In this document: positions 8,199 through 16,282 of the stretch, piece after piece
Layout: each line of letters begins with the position of its first letter
Position numbering within the stretch: the first letter of the stretch is position 1
DNA from: JAJFUV01 sp964561215
GTDB taxonomy: Bacteria; Acidobacteriota; Terriglobia; Bryobacterales; Bryobacteraceae
NCBI GenBank assembly: GCA_964561215.1
Contig: CAZLOS010000071.1
Location: forward strand, 1 to 24,319
Reading direction: 5' to 3'
Length of the DNA: 24,319 nt
Notes under the pieces: model-generated
What the model saw: only the letters and a program-made list of their open reading frames with translations
The model's database searches: none
Told to the model about the DNA's origin: nothing
Translations under genes and position numbers: made by a program

Positions 8199-8222
8199 TG
8201 TAATCCTACGGGATGTTACAAT
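8197..8222. promoter_or_regulatory. Inverted repeat in the divergent mutarotase/lutA control region
   Basis: The gap between the two divergent starts is only 33 bp. It contains ATTGTAA (8197-8203) and TTACAAT (8216-8222), a 7-bp inverted repeat with a 12-base spacer, and TCC/GGA further inside. Each arm carries TACAAT, a near-consensus -10 hexamer, on opposite strands. On the plus strand it ends 9 bases before the lutA ATG. On the minus strand it ends 10 bases before the ATG at 8186. It could be a repressor operator, a pair of divergent -10 elements, or both. No -35 boxes were found. Confidence 0.4.
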
Positions 8223-8231
8223 TCTGGTTTC

Positions 8232-8957
8232 ATGGGTAGACGAGTCTCGCTTTTTGTCACCTGCATTGTCGACGAACTGTACCCGAATGTCGGCGTGGCC
8301 ATGGCGGATGTGCTCGAACGCCTCGGTTGCGAGATCGACTTTCCCCCGGCCCAGACCTGCTGCGGCCAGCCGGCGTTCAATAGCGGCTATCGCGACGAAG
8401 CGCGCACGGTGGCGCGTCATTTTCTGAACGTGTTCCGCGACGCCGAGTGCATCGTAGTGCCGTCGGGTTCGTGCACGTCGATGATCACGCATCACTTTCA
8501 GGAGCTGTTCGAGAAAGAGCCGGAGTGGCTTGAACTCACCAGAAAGGTGGAAACGCGCATCTGGGAGTTCACCAAGTTCCTCATCGAAGTGGCCAAGGTG
8601 GAGGATGTGGGCGCGCGGCTGGAGCGGGTTGCGACCTTTCACGACAGTTGTCACGCGCTGCGAACACTCGGCATCAAGGAGGGCCCGCGCCGGCTGCTCT
8701 CCAACGTACGCGGACTCGAATTGCGGGAGTTGGACCCGCCGGAAGAGTGCTGCGGGTTCGGGGGCACGTTCTCCGTCAAGATGCCCGAGATTTCCGGCGC
8801 CATGGGGCGCACCAAGGTGGACGCCATCGTCCGGACCGGCGCCGACCTGGTCATCGGCCTGGACGCAAGTTGCCTCATGCAGATCCAGGGGAGCCTGTCA
8901 CGTGCCGGCCAATCTATTTCCACCATGCACATCGCCGAAGTGCTGGCCAGCAGGTAA
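8232..8957 (+). CDS. lutA: L-lactate utilization protein LutA (CCG-domain subunit)
   Basis: LutA is one of three subunits of the LutABC iron-sulfur complex, which oxidises L-lactate to pyruvate in the cytoplasm. The 241-residue protein has the two cysteine-rich CCG domains of the heterodisulfide-reductase/GlpC type. These are CCGQPAFNSG at 43-52 with SGSC ending at Cys81, and HDSCH at 137-141 with CCGFGGTF at 173-180 and Cys214. All cysteines needed for two clusters are present. The ATG at 8232 has no recognisable ribosome binding site. The next gene, lutB, begins 10 bases after the stop. Confidence 0.93.
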   Translation: MGRRVSLFVTCIVDELYPNVGVAMADVLERLGCEIDFPPAQTCCGQPAFNSGYRDEARTVARHFLNVFRDAECIVVPSGSCTSMITHHFQELFEKEPEWLELTRKVETRIWEFTKFLIEVAKVEDVGARLERVATFHDSCHALRTLGIKEGPRRLLSNVRGLELRELDPPEECCGFGGTFSVKMPEISGAMGRTKVDAIVRTGADLVIGLDASCLMQIQGSLSRAGQSISTMHIAEVLASR

Positions 8958-8966
8958 TCAAAACAT

Positions 8967-10406
8967 ATGCCCGCCTTTCCGTTAGTACAGATCGAGGAAA
9001 CTCTCTCGAACGACTATTTGCAGAACGCCGTCTACACGTCGACGGGGCGGCTGATCGTCAAGCGCAAGGACCTGGTTTCCGGAGCTGTGCTGCCCGAGTA
9101 CCAGGAGCTTCGCGATCAGGCCAACCGCATCAAGCGGCACACCATCGAGAATCTCGATTACTATCTGGAGCAGCTCGAATCGAAGGTCATTGAGAACGGC
9201 GGGAAAGTCCTCTGGTGCCGCGATGGCGGAGAGGTGGTGGATTTCCTGGTGAAGTTGGCGACTGAGAAGAACACCAACCTCATCGTGAAATCCAAGTCCA
9301 TGGTGACCGAGGAGTTCGGCATGAACGAACGCCTTGCGCAGCATGGGCTGGAACCGGTGGAAACCGATCTGGGCGAATTCATCATCCAGCTTGCGCACGA
9401 AAAGCCGTACCACATCGTCCTGCCCGCGCTGCACATGACGCGCTATCAGGTGGCGGACCTGTTCACGGAGAAGCTGGGCGTCGAACGCGAAGAAGTGATC
9501 GAGAAGCAGACCAGGATCGCGCGCACCGTTCTTCGCCAGAAGTTCCTGCACGCCGGCATCGGCATTACTGGCGCGAACTTCCTGGTGGCGGAATCCGGTG
9601 CCGCCGTCATGGCGACCAACGAAGGCAACGGGCGGATGACCAGCACCGCTCCCAAAGTACACGTCGTGATCGCCGGCATCGAGAAACTGGTGCCGCGCGC
9701 GAAGGACTTGGCCACATTCCTGAAGCTGCTCGCCCGCAGTGCGACCGGCCAGCCGCTCACCGTCTACACTTCGTTTCTTTCCGGACCGCGGCGCCCGAAC
9801 GAGATCGACGGCCCCGAGGAATTCTACCTGGTTCTGTTGGACAACGGCCGCACCAAGCTGCTGGCCGACCGCGAGAAGCGCCAGTCGCTCTACTGCATCC
9901 GTTGCGGCTCCTGCCTGAACCATTGCCCCGTGTACCGCAAGATCGGGGGCCACAATTATCCGTGGGTCTACTCCGGCCCCATCGGCTCCATCATCACGCC
10001 GCAATATCAAGGGGTGATGCAGAGCCCCTGGCTGCCGTTTGCCTCCAGCCTGTGCGGCGCCTGCGCCGAGGTCTGCCCGGTCAAGATTGAAATCCCCAAG
10101 CTCCTGCTTTTGCTTCGCTCCGAGGTGAACAAAGCCAAGGAGAAGGAGCACAAGAACTGGCTCGAACACTTGATCTTCCGGGGCTGGGCGTGGTTGATGC
10201 GGCACCCCAAGCTGTTCGAGTTGGGCGGGATGATGGGCTCCGCCGTGCTGACTGCGCCCGAAGGTGGCGGCCTGATCCGTAACGTGCTGCCGTTCTTCCG
10301 CGTGGGGCCGCTGAAGGCATGGATAAAAGAAAGAGACCTGCCGCCGCTCCCCGAAAAGAGTTTCCGGCAGCTATGGCGCGAGCGCGAGAGAGTGGAGAAG
10401 CACTGA
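8967..10406 (+). CDS. lutB: L-lactate utilization iron-sulfur protein LutB
   Basis: This is the 479-residue LutB subunit of the lactate-oxidising LutABC complex. An N-terminal LUD-type domain (about residues 60-290) is followed by two [4Fe-4S] binding sites. These are C310-x2-C313-x2-C316-x3-C320-P and C363-x2-C366-x3-C370-P. A C-terminal region typical of LutB follows (LEHLIFRGWAWLMRHPKLFE). Length and domain order match the family. The gene sits between lutA (9-bp gap) and lutC (stop and start overlap in TGATG), so the three are almost certainly co-transcribed and translationally coupled. Confidence 0.95.
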   Translation: MPAFPLVQIEETLSNDYLQNAVYTSTGRLIVKRKDLVSGAVLPEYQELRDQANRIKRHTIENLDYYLEQLESKVIENGGKVLWCRDGGEVVDFLVKLATEKNTNLIVKSKSMVTEEFGMNERLAQHGLEPVETDLGEFIIQLAHEKPYHIVLPALHMTRYQVADLFTEKLGVEREEVIEKQTRIARTVLRQKFLHAGIGITGANFLVAESGAAVMATNEGNGRMTSTAPKVHVVIAGIEKLVPRAKDLATFLKLLARSATGQPLTVYTSFLSGPRRPNEIDGPEEFYLVLLDNGRTKLLADREKRQSLYCIRCGSCLNHCPVYRKIGGHNYPWVYSGPIGSIITPQYQGVMQSPWLPFASSLCGACAEVCPVKIEIPKLLLLLRSEVNKAKEKEHKNWLEHLIFRGWAWLMRHPKLFELGGMMGSAVLTAPEGGGLIRNVLPFFRVGPLKAWIKERDLPPLPEKSFRQLWRERERVEKH

Positions 10407-11038
10407 TGGCCCGAGACTATATCCTTCACAAGGTCCGCACGGCCCTGGGTCGTGGTGCCGGCCAGCCTCCGGAGGAAGTGCCCCCGGCGCGGATCGCGAT
10501 TCCTGAAATCGACTTCGAAAGCCGCGTCCGGACATTCTTCTCCCGCATCGAAGAATCAGCGGGGAAAACGTATCGCGCGGAAAGCCCGGAAGACGCCCGC
10601 GATTACGTTGCCCGCATTACGGGCGGAAAGCCCGCTGTCGCTTCCAATGCTCCGGTATTGGCGGAGTGCGGGATCACCGGGCTTCCCGGCGTGCGCTGCG
10701 GTTTCCACGGCGAGCCGGAGCTGCGGGAAGCCTGCTCGACGGCGGAATTCGGCATAACGGGCTCGGACTATGCCTTGGCGGATACAGGCAGCATCGTGAT
10801 GCTGTCCTCAGCCGAAGAAGCCCGTATGGTAAGCCTGCTGCCGCCGGTGCATATCGCCATCGTCGGCAAAGCTAAGCTGCTCACGGGCTTGGACGAGTTG
10901 TTCAACGTATTGCCCGATCCTGCCAGCCAAACCAGTTCCATGGTGGTGATTACCGGTCCCAGCAGGACGGCCGACATCGAACAATTCCTTATCCGCGGTG
11001 TACACGGACCCGGCGAAATACACGTCGTATTGATATAG
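10406..11038 (+). CDS. lutC: L-lactate utilization protein LutC (LUD domain)
   Basis: This is a 210-residue LUD-domain protein, the third subunit of the LutABC lactate dehydrogenase complex. The start is ATG at 10406, which overlaps the lutB stop codon by one base. The longer open frame from 10319 is inside lutB and is not used. Typical LUD segments are AVASNAPVLAECGITGLPG, ITGSDYALADTGSIV and the C-terminal VVITGPSRTADIEQFLIRGVHGPGEIHVVLI. The last is the diagnostic end of LutC/YkgG proteins. There is no regulator of the lut genes next to the operon on either side. Confidence 0.94.
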   Translation: MARDYILHKVRTALGRGAGQPPEEVPPARIAIPEIDFESRVRTFFSRIEESAGKTYRAESPEDARDYVARITGGKPAVASNAPVLAECGITGLPGVRCGFHGEPELREACSTAEFGITGSDYALADTGSIVMLSSAEEARMVSLLPPVHIAIVGKAKLLTGLDELFNVLPDPASQTSSMVVITGPSRTADIEQFLIRGVHGPGEIHVVLI

Positions 11039-11060
11039 CTCAGAACCGGAGAAACCACGA

Positions 11061-11642
11061 ATGAAGAAGATTGCTTTGGCTGTATCGCTTTTTGTGTTTG
11101 CCGGCGCGCTCTCGGCGCAGATGGCCGAGGTTTCGGTCAGTGGAGGTGCGTCCGCACTCGGCAACAAAGATCTGGGCACCTATTCCGGGACCACCTACTC
11201 GCTCGACAATGGGTGGAGGCTGGCCTTCCGCTTCACGCTGAACTCACAGAAGTTCTTCGGCCACGAGTTCGGCTACGCTTACAACCGGACGTCGCTGAAG
11301 TATGGAGACACGACCGGCTCCGCCAGTCAGGGCATGGCCATGCACCAGGGCTTTTACAACTTCCTGGTCTACGCAACGCCCGAAGGCAGCCGTGTGCGCC
11401 CCTTCGCCACCGGCGGAGCGCACTTCAGCAACTTCGTCCCTCCCGGCTCGAGTGTCACCAGCGGGCAGGGTGACAATAAGTTCGGCTTCAACTACGGCGG
11501 CGGCGTGAAGGTGAAGCTGACCGACCTGTTCGGCATCCGCCTCGATTTGCGGCAGTACCACACCGGCAAGCCTTTCGATCTCGGCGGCAGCGGCCTGCTG
11601 CGCCAGACCGAAGTCTCCGCGGGTATCGTTGTGCGGCTGTAA
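11061..11642 (+). CDS. Small outer-membrane beta-barrel protein
   Basis: This is a 193-residue protein with a clear Sec signal peptide (MKKIALAVSLFVFAGALSAQ). The mature part alternates hydrophobic and polar residues in short strands rich in Gly, Tyr and Phe, for example FGHEFGYAYNRTSLKYG, MHQGFYNFLVYATP and KFGFNYGGGVKVKLTD. It ends in a strand that closes with VVRL. This resembles 8-stranded OmpA-like or OmpW-like barrels. No peptidoglycan-binding domain is present. The function is unknown. It starts 22 bp after lutC, with GGAGA upstream of the ATG, so it could be read from the lut transcript, though a link to lactate is not shown. Confidence 0.82.
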   Translation: MKKIALAVSLFVFAGALSAQMAEVSVSGGASALGNKDLGTYSGTTYSLDNGWRLAFRFTLNSQKFFGHEFGYAYNRTSLKYGDTTGSASQGMAMHQGFYNFLVYATPEGSRVRPFATGGAHFSNFVPPGSSVTSGQGDNKFGFNYGGGVKVKLTDLFGIRLDLRQYHTGKPFDLGGSGLLRQTEVSAGIVVRL

Positions 11643-11687
11643 CACCGCCATTCAAATCTACAGTGTTTATGGGATGTGCATCTCCCC

Positions 11688-11697
11688 ACCTGCAGGT
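11688..11697. promoter_or_regulatory. Perfect 10-bp palindrome in the 11643-11818 intergenic region
   Basis: ACCTGCAGGT is a perfect palindrome. It overlaps a second imperfect one that reads GCAGGTATATACTTGC. The surrounding 176-bp gap is the largest in the window and less GC-rich than the genes. A TATAAG-like element lies at about 11714-11720. It could hold the promoter or operator of the downstream glycosyltransferase gene. There is no T tract, so an intrinsic terminator for the barrel protein is not supported. Confidence 0.2.
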
Positions 11698-11818
11698 ATA
11701 TACTTGCCACCTTGTATAAGGAATGTGGGCCGGCATTTGGGTGAGGCGATCTAACGGGGATTTCCTCCTCCGGCTGCATGTTGGGTGAAGCTCTGCGAAT
11801 GAGCTGCAGTGGTGGAGT

Positions 11819-13201
11819 GTGCACAGACTAAAACGTAGGACAAAGATCGCGGTCACGGTATCGGCCGCGTTGGCGGGACTGGCTGTTCTTACTTATCTTC
11901 CTTCAGCCTTCCTTCCATTTATAAGCGATGATTATGTTCATATCGCCGTGGCGCGGCAGTTCGCGCCGGTCTCCGGCTGGGACGATCTGGCGCGGGATCC
12001 GGTCTATCGCTGCCGCGCCACGTCTCATTTCCTGACCTACTGGACCGAACAGTTGTTCGGCCTCGATCCGGTGGCCTTCAACTGGAGTTCCATTTTCCTG
12101 CACGTGTTAAACACCCTGCTTGTGTTTGCGCTGGGAATCTGGCCTGCGGTGGGCTGGCGGGCATCGGCGGTGGCGGCTGGGTTCTTCGCCATCTACGAAG
12201 GCCACCAGGAGGCCGTAATGTGGTACGCGGCTCTTCCGGAACTGCTGGTCTTCTTCTTTTCGTTGTTGGCAATTCTGTTCTGGATCGCCTGGCTGCGCGG
12301 TAGCCGGAACCGTGTCAGTCTGTACGCCGCTGCGCTGCTTGCATTTGTGCTGGCGATGCTGTCGAAAGAATCCGGCGTGATCGTAGTAGCGCTAATGGCC
12401 CTGGTGCTGGCCGTTGAGCGAGTGCCTTTCCGGCGTTCGGTGGGCCTGCTGGCTCCGTTCGGAGTTCTGGGGCTGCTCTATGCCGGCACGATCTTCGGGT
12501 CCAGCAAAGATAACTTCTTCTTCGGCGACGGTACGTTCTCACCCGGCCTGAGTTTCCTGCACGTCCTCCCGAACAGCTATGGCCGGATGTTGTGGATCTG
12601 GGGCGGCATTGCCTTGCTCGCGGCCTGGCTGTGGAAGACTGGGCGGCGCAAGTGGCTGCTGGTAACGGCGCTGGCCTGGATGGCCATCGCGCTTATCCCT
12701 TACAGCTTCCTGAGTTATATGCCGCGCGTGCCCAGCCGCCACACCTACCTCGCCAGCCTCGGCTTGTCGCTCCTTGTCGCCAAGGGGCTGCTATGCCTCT
12801 ATCGACATTTCCGGGGCAGCCACTACCGATGGGCCGTCTATGCTGTCGCTTTCCTCATCCTCGCGCACAACCTGGGTTACCTCTGGACTAAGAAGCAGAC
12901 GCAATACGAAGAACGGGCCGCGCCCACCGAAGCGCTGATCGAGATGGTTTCCGAGGGCAAAGGCCCGGTGTATGTGCACTGTTTCCCATACAACGAGGAA
13001 ATTGCCCGCAAGGCCGTGGAGGTGGGCGCCGGCCAGTCTCCGTACCGGGTAGTCTGGCATCCCGCCCAGCCCAACACCTGTGACTCAGGCTTCTCTCTGA
13101 GTTGGAATCCGAATCAGGACGTACGCCAGAACGGCAAACGCGACGAGCGAGAGCCAGCCGCCCAGGACAGGGAAGAAACTGAACTCATCGGATCCCGCTA
13201 G
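11819..13201 (+). CDS. GT-C-type polytopic membrane glycosyltransferase-like protein
   Basis: This is a 460-residue integral membrane protein with about ten hydrophobic segments. It resembles lipid-linked-sugar glycosyltransferases of the GT-C fold (GT39/GT83-like or Tmtc-like). After the first membrane helix (about residues 10-30) comes FISDDYVHI, with the Asp-Asp pair (37-38) in the first outer loop that is typical of the active site. The later segment LSKESGVIVVALMALVLAVE is also typical. A soluble stretch follows the last helix (about residue 365 on). GTG at 11819 is the only reasonable start after an in-frame TGA at 11786, but its binding site is poorly placed, so the start is uncertain. 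The last 39 codons run antisense through the end of the OPT gene and look non-conserved. Donor and acceptor cannot be predicted. Confidence 0.75.
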   Translation: MHRLKRRTKIAVTVSAALAGLAVLTYLPSAFLPFISDDYVHIAVARQFAPVSGWDDLARDPVYRCRATSHFLTYWTEQLFGLDPVAFNWSSIFLHVLNTLLVFALGIWPAVGWRASAVAAGFFAIYEGHQEAVMWYAALPELLVFFFSLLAILFWIAWLRGSRNRVSLYAAALLAFVLAMLSKESGVIVVALMALVLAVERVPFRRSVGLLAPFGVLGLLYAGTIFGSSKDNFFFGDGTFSPGLSFLHVLPNSYGRMLWIWGGIALLAAWLWKTGRRKWLLVTALAWMAIALIPYSFLSYMPRVPSRHTYLASLGLSLLVAKGLLCLYRHFRGSHYRWAVYAVAFLILAHNLGYLWTKKQTQYEERAAPTEALIEMVSEGKGPVYVHCFPYNEEIARKAVEVGAGQSPYRVVWHPAQPNTCDSGFSLSWNPNQDVRQNGKRDEREPAAQDREETELIGSR

Positions 13202-15085
13202 CAGCCGGGTGATGGAGGATAGCCCGCTCAGGAACGTGACCGCCAGCAGGATGCCCACGATGGCTTCGCCCGCAATCAATCCGCTGGCGAGCAAAGTGCC
13301 GCGTTCGTCGGCGCGCGCCTTTTCGGCAACGCTATAGCGCGCCGATACGCGATCCGCGATCCACTTCATCACTCCGCCCACGAAGATCGCCGACGAGGTC
13401 TCGAACGGCAAGTACATTCCCACGGCAATCAGCATGGGCGCACGCGCACCGCACAGCACCAGCGCGATGCCGAACGCCGCTCCCATGGCGAGCAGCCCCC
13501 ACGCCATCTGGCCGCCCACGATGCCTTTGGCCAGCTGCGCCATCAGGCCCGCCTGCGGGGCCGGCAGCGCGCGCCCGCCGATGCCGCCCGTGGCCAGGTT
13601 GGCCTGGTGCAAAGCGATGATCGGCAGCATCAGGAAGAAGCTCAGCAGCGTTACCGTGACCAGTTCCACCACCTGCATCTTCCACGGTGTGCCGCCCAAC
13701 AGGTGGCCGGCCTTCAGATCCTGGATCAGCGATCCGGAGACCGAGCACGCGCACGCCACCACCGCCGCCACTCCCAGTACCGCCGCCACCCCCGAAGCAC
13801 CTTTCACGCCGATAGCCACCATGATCAGCGCGCTCAGCACCAGGGCCGAAAGCGTCAACCCACTCAACGGCTGGTTCGAACTTCCCACCAGTCCCACCAG
13901 GTAACCGCCCACGGCCGATAACAGGAAGCCGGTGAGCGTCATCAGAATCGCCGCCGCCAGCGCGGCCACCCAGCCTCTCGTGAAGTAATAATAAATGGCC
14001 GTGATGGGCACCAGCAGCGCCACGATGCCGCCAATCACCCACTTCACGGGGATGTCTCGTTCCGTGCGTTCCACCAGCTTGCCTTCATGCGCCGCCGCGG
14101 TGGAGGCTTGCCAGGCGCCGCGCAGGCTGCGGACAATGGATCCCCGCATATTGATCAGCGTGTAACATGCGCCCACCAGCATGGTCCCCACCGCGATAGG
14201 ACGCACCACGTTGTACCAGACCGTGTAGGCGGCCACGTCCCACCCCACGTTCCGGCCCGCTCCCAGGCGCGTGGCCAGATCCGGGTCGAAGAACAGCAGC
14301 AGGGGGATCAGCACCCACCAGGCCAGGATGCCGCCGCTCACGTTGATGGAAGCCAGCCGCGGGCCCACGATGTAGCCCACGCCGATCAGGGCGGGGGATA
14401 GCGCCGGGGTCGTCCAAGGGATGCCCCCTGTGTGCGACACGCTCGCCAGCGGTTCCTTCCGGAAGTCGAAATGCTGCACCACGGAGCGTGGAAAAGCCAG
14501 GAAGCCCTCGCTGTATTCGCGGAAAATGAGGAGCCCTTTATCGCTTTTCAGGATCTGGATAAGCCCGCCCAGGCCCATGGCCCCGAAAATGTACCGCGTG
14601 GCCTCGCCCGCTTTATCGCCGGCCTTCACAATCTCCGCGCTCGCCACGCTTTCCGGCCACGGCAGATTGGCGTCCACGCACAGCGGGTGGCGCAGCAGGA
14701 CGATGAACAGCACCCCGATCAATCCGCCGGTGGCCAGTACCATGGACGCTTCCCAGTAGTGGGAGCCCAGGTCCTGCCACAGCCGCACGCCGTCGATCTC
14801 CACCATCACGAACGACGGGATGGTGTAGATGGCGCCCGCGATGAGCGCCTCTCCCACCGAAGCGGCCGTGCGCGTGATGTTCTGTTCGAGCACGCCGCCC
14901 CGGAAGGCCGGCAGGCGGAACAGCGCCATGGCAATGACTGCGGCCGGAATCGTCGCCGCCACGGTCTGCCCGGCCTTCATCCCCAGGTAGGCGTTCGCGG
15001 CGCCGAAGACGAACGCCAGGAAAATGCCGAGCGCGACGGACTTGACGGTCGCTTCGGCGGGAGAAACGGGCTTTACACCAGGCAT
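13085..15085 (-). CDS. OPT family transporter
   Basis: This is a 666-residue member of the oligopeptide transporter (OPT) superfamily, secondary transporters of peptides or of metal chelates. About 14-16 hydrophobic helices span the protein. OPT-type segments include SVALGIFLAFVFGAANAYLG near the N-terminus, LEQNITRTAASVGEAL, LPWPESVASAEI and PLSGLTLSALVLSALI. The chosen start is ATG at 15085 (MPGVKPVSPAEAT). The open frame continues upstream to 15805, but that part is the antisense of hypD and has no transporter character. No strong ribosome binding site is seen. The 3' end overlaps the convergent glycosyltransferase gene by 117 bp. Bacterial OPT proteins of this length are common. The substrate (peptide or metal complex) is unknown. 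Confidence 0.9.
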   Translation of the reverse strand: MPGVKPVSPAEATVKSVALGIFLAFVFGAANAYLGMKAGQTVAATIPAAVIAMALFRLPAFRGGVLEQNITRTAASVGEALIAGAIYTIPSFVMVEIDGVRLWQDLGSHYWEASMVLATGGLIGVLFIVLLRHPLCVDANLPWPESVASAEIVKAGDKAGEATRYIFGAMGLGGLIQILKSDKGLLIFREYSEGFLAFPRSVVQHFDFRKEPLASVSHTGGIPWTTPALSPALIGVGYIVGPRLASINVSGGILAWWVLIPLLLFFDPDLATRLGAGRNVGWDVAAYTVWYNVVRPIAVGTMLVGACYTLINMRGSIVRSLRGAWQASTAAAHEGKLVERTERDIPVKWVIGGIVALLVPITAIYYYFTRGWVAALAAAILMTLTGFLLSAVGGYLVGLVGSSNQPLSGLTLSALVLSALIMVAIGVKGASGVAAVLGVAAVVACACSVSGSLIQDLKAGHLLGGTPWKMQVVELVTVTLLSFFLMLPIIALHQANLATGGIGGRALPAPQAGLMAQLAKGIVGGQMAWGLLAMGAAFGIALVLCGARAPMLIAVGMYLPFETSSAIFVGGVMKWIADRVSARYSVAEKARADERGTLLASGLIAGEAIVGILLAVTFLSGLSSITRLLAGSDEFSFFPVLGGWLSLVAFAVLAYVLIRIPTQREA

Positions 15086-15121
15086 AAATGCCGATGGTAA
15101 CAAACGCCGCCAGCCGCACGA

Positions 15122-15127
15122 TAGAAT
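15122..15127 (+). promoter_or_regulatory. Possible -10 hexamer (TAGAAT) upstream of hypD
   Basis: TAGAAT lies 42 bases before the hypD ATG, in the 84-bp gap between the divergent OPT and hypD starts. AAGG follows shortly after. No convincing -35 is present at the expected distance. The gap is the only room for the promoters of both the OPT gene and the hypDEAB operon. Confidence 0.3.
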
Positions 15128-15169
15128 TAAGGTAAGGCTGTTGATGACGTACCAGGCCGCCCGCCAGGC

Positions 15170-16267
15170 ATGAAATACATCGACGAGTACCGGGACTCGA
15201 AGCTTGCTCGCGCCGCAGTCGACGAGTTGGCGAGGGTAACGACCAAGCCCTGGGTGCTTATGGAGATTTGCGGCGGCCAGACGCACACGCTGATGCGTTA
15301 CGGCATCGACGAATTGTTGCCTGCGGGCGTCGAGATGGTGCACGGCCCCGGGTGCCCGGTCTGCGTGACGCCGCTCGAGACGGTGAACAAGGCCATTCAC
15401 ATCGCTTCCATGAAGGATGTGACGCTGGTCAGCTATGGCGACATGCTGCGCGTGCCCGGCTCGGACACGGACCTGCTGCGGGTGAAGGCCTCGGGATGCG
15501 ACGTGCGCATCGCCTACACGCCCATGGAAGCGCTCAAGATCGCCCGCGTCAATCCCCATCGCCGCGTGGTCTTCCTGGGTATCGGATTCGAAACGACGGC
15601 CCCGGCCAACGCCATGGCTGTCTATCAGGCGCGGCGCGAGGGCCTGAAGAACTTCTCGATGCTCGTTTCGCACGTGCTGGTACCGCCGGCCATCCGGCTG
15701 CTGCTCGGATCGAACGGGAATCGCGTGCAGGGTTTCATCGCGCCCGGCCACGTGTGCGCCGTCATGGGCTACTGGCAGTACGATGAGCTGGCCCGCGATT
15801 ATCATGTGCCCATCGTGGTCGCGGGATTCGAACCACTGGATCTGCTACGCGCCATCCTGATGCTGGTAACGCAACTCGAGCAGGGCCGCGCCGCTGTGGA
15901 AAACGAGTACTCGCGCTCGGTTACCCGCGTTGGGAACCGCACCGCGCAGGAACTCATGGATCGCGTCTTCGAGGTGTGCGACCGGAAATGGCGCGGCGTG
16001 GGCAGCATTCCGGCGAGCGGCCTGCGGTTGCGTCCGGAGTACGCGGACTTCGACGCGGATAAAGTCTTCGGCCTCGAAGAAGTCACCGCCCAGGAGCCTC
16101 CCGAGTGCATCAGCGCCATGGTTTTGCAGGGCCGGAAGAAACCTACCGACTGCCCCGCTTTCGGTATACGCTGCACTCCCGAGAATCCGCTGGGCGCGCC
16201 GATGGTCAGCGCGGAGGGCGCCTGCGCGGCCTACTATCAATACCGCCGTCCGCTCGGCGTACCCTAA
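15170..16267 (+). CDS. hypD: Hydrogenase maturation factor HypD
   Basis: HypD is the iron-sulfur scaffold on which, with HypC, the Fe(CN)2CO group of [NiFe]-hydrogenases is assembled in the cytoplasm. The 365-residue protein has the full set of conserved motifs: CGGQTH (34-39), GPGCPVC (59-65), GFETTAP (139-145), APGHVCAVMG (191-200) and the C-terminal cysteines 313, 328, 335 and 352 for the [4Fe-4S] cluster. Length matches the family. It is the first gene of hypD-hypE-hypA-hypB. HypC, usually encoded just before hypD, is not present here because the upstream gene is the OPT transporter on the other strand. Confidence 0.97.
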   Translation: MKYIDEYRDSKLARAAVDELARVTTKPWVLMEICGGQTHTLMRYGIDELLPAGVEMVHGPGCPVCVTPLETVNKAIHIASMKDVTLVSYGDMLRVPGSDTDLLRVKASGCDVRIAYTPMEALKIARVNPHRRVVFLGIGFETTAPANAMAVYQARREGLKNFSMLVSHVLVPPAIRLLLGSNGNRVQGFIAPGHVCAVMGYWQYDELARDYHVPIVVAGFEPLDLLRAILMLVTQLEQGRAAVENEYSRSVTRVGNRTAQELMDRVFEVCDRKWRGVGSIPASGLRLRPEYADFDADKVFGLEEVTAQEPPECISAMVLQGRKKPTDCPAFGIRCTPENPLGAPMVSAEGACAAYYQYRRPLGVP

Positions 16268-16282
16268 GGAGAGAGACAGACG

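Noticed and set aside
8199..8654. Upstream extension of the mutarotase frame into the lutA region
   Set aside because: It is antisense to lutA and has no mutarotase similarity. An ATG with AGGA spacing of 6 exists at 8198.
11488..11856. Minus-strand open frames across the barrel gene and the following gap
   Set aside because: There is no ribosome binding site and no similarity, and they overlap the antisense of the beta-barrel coding sequence.
15086..15805. N-terminal extension of the OPT reading frame to 15805 on the minus strand
   Set aside because: This part is antisense to hypD, which is certain, and its translation is His/Arg-rich with no transporter features. The OPT protein proper begins at MPGVKP (15085).
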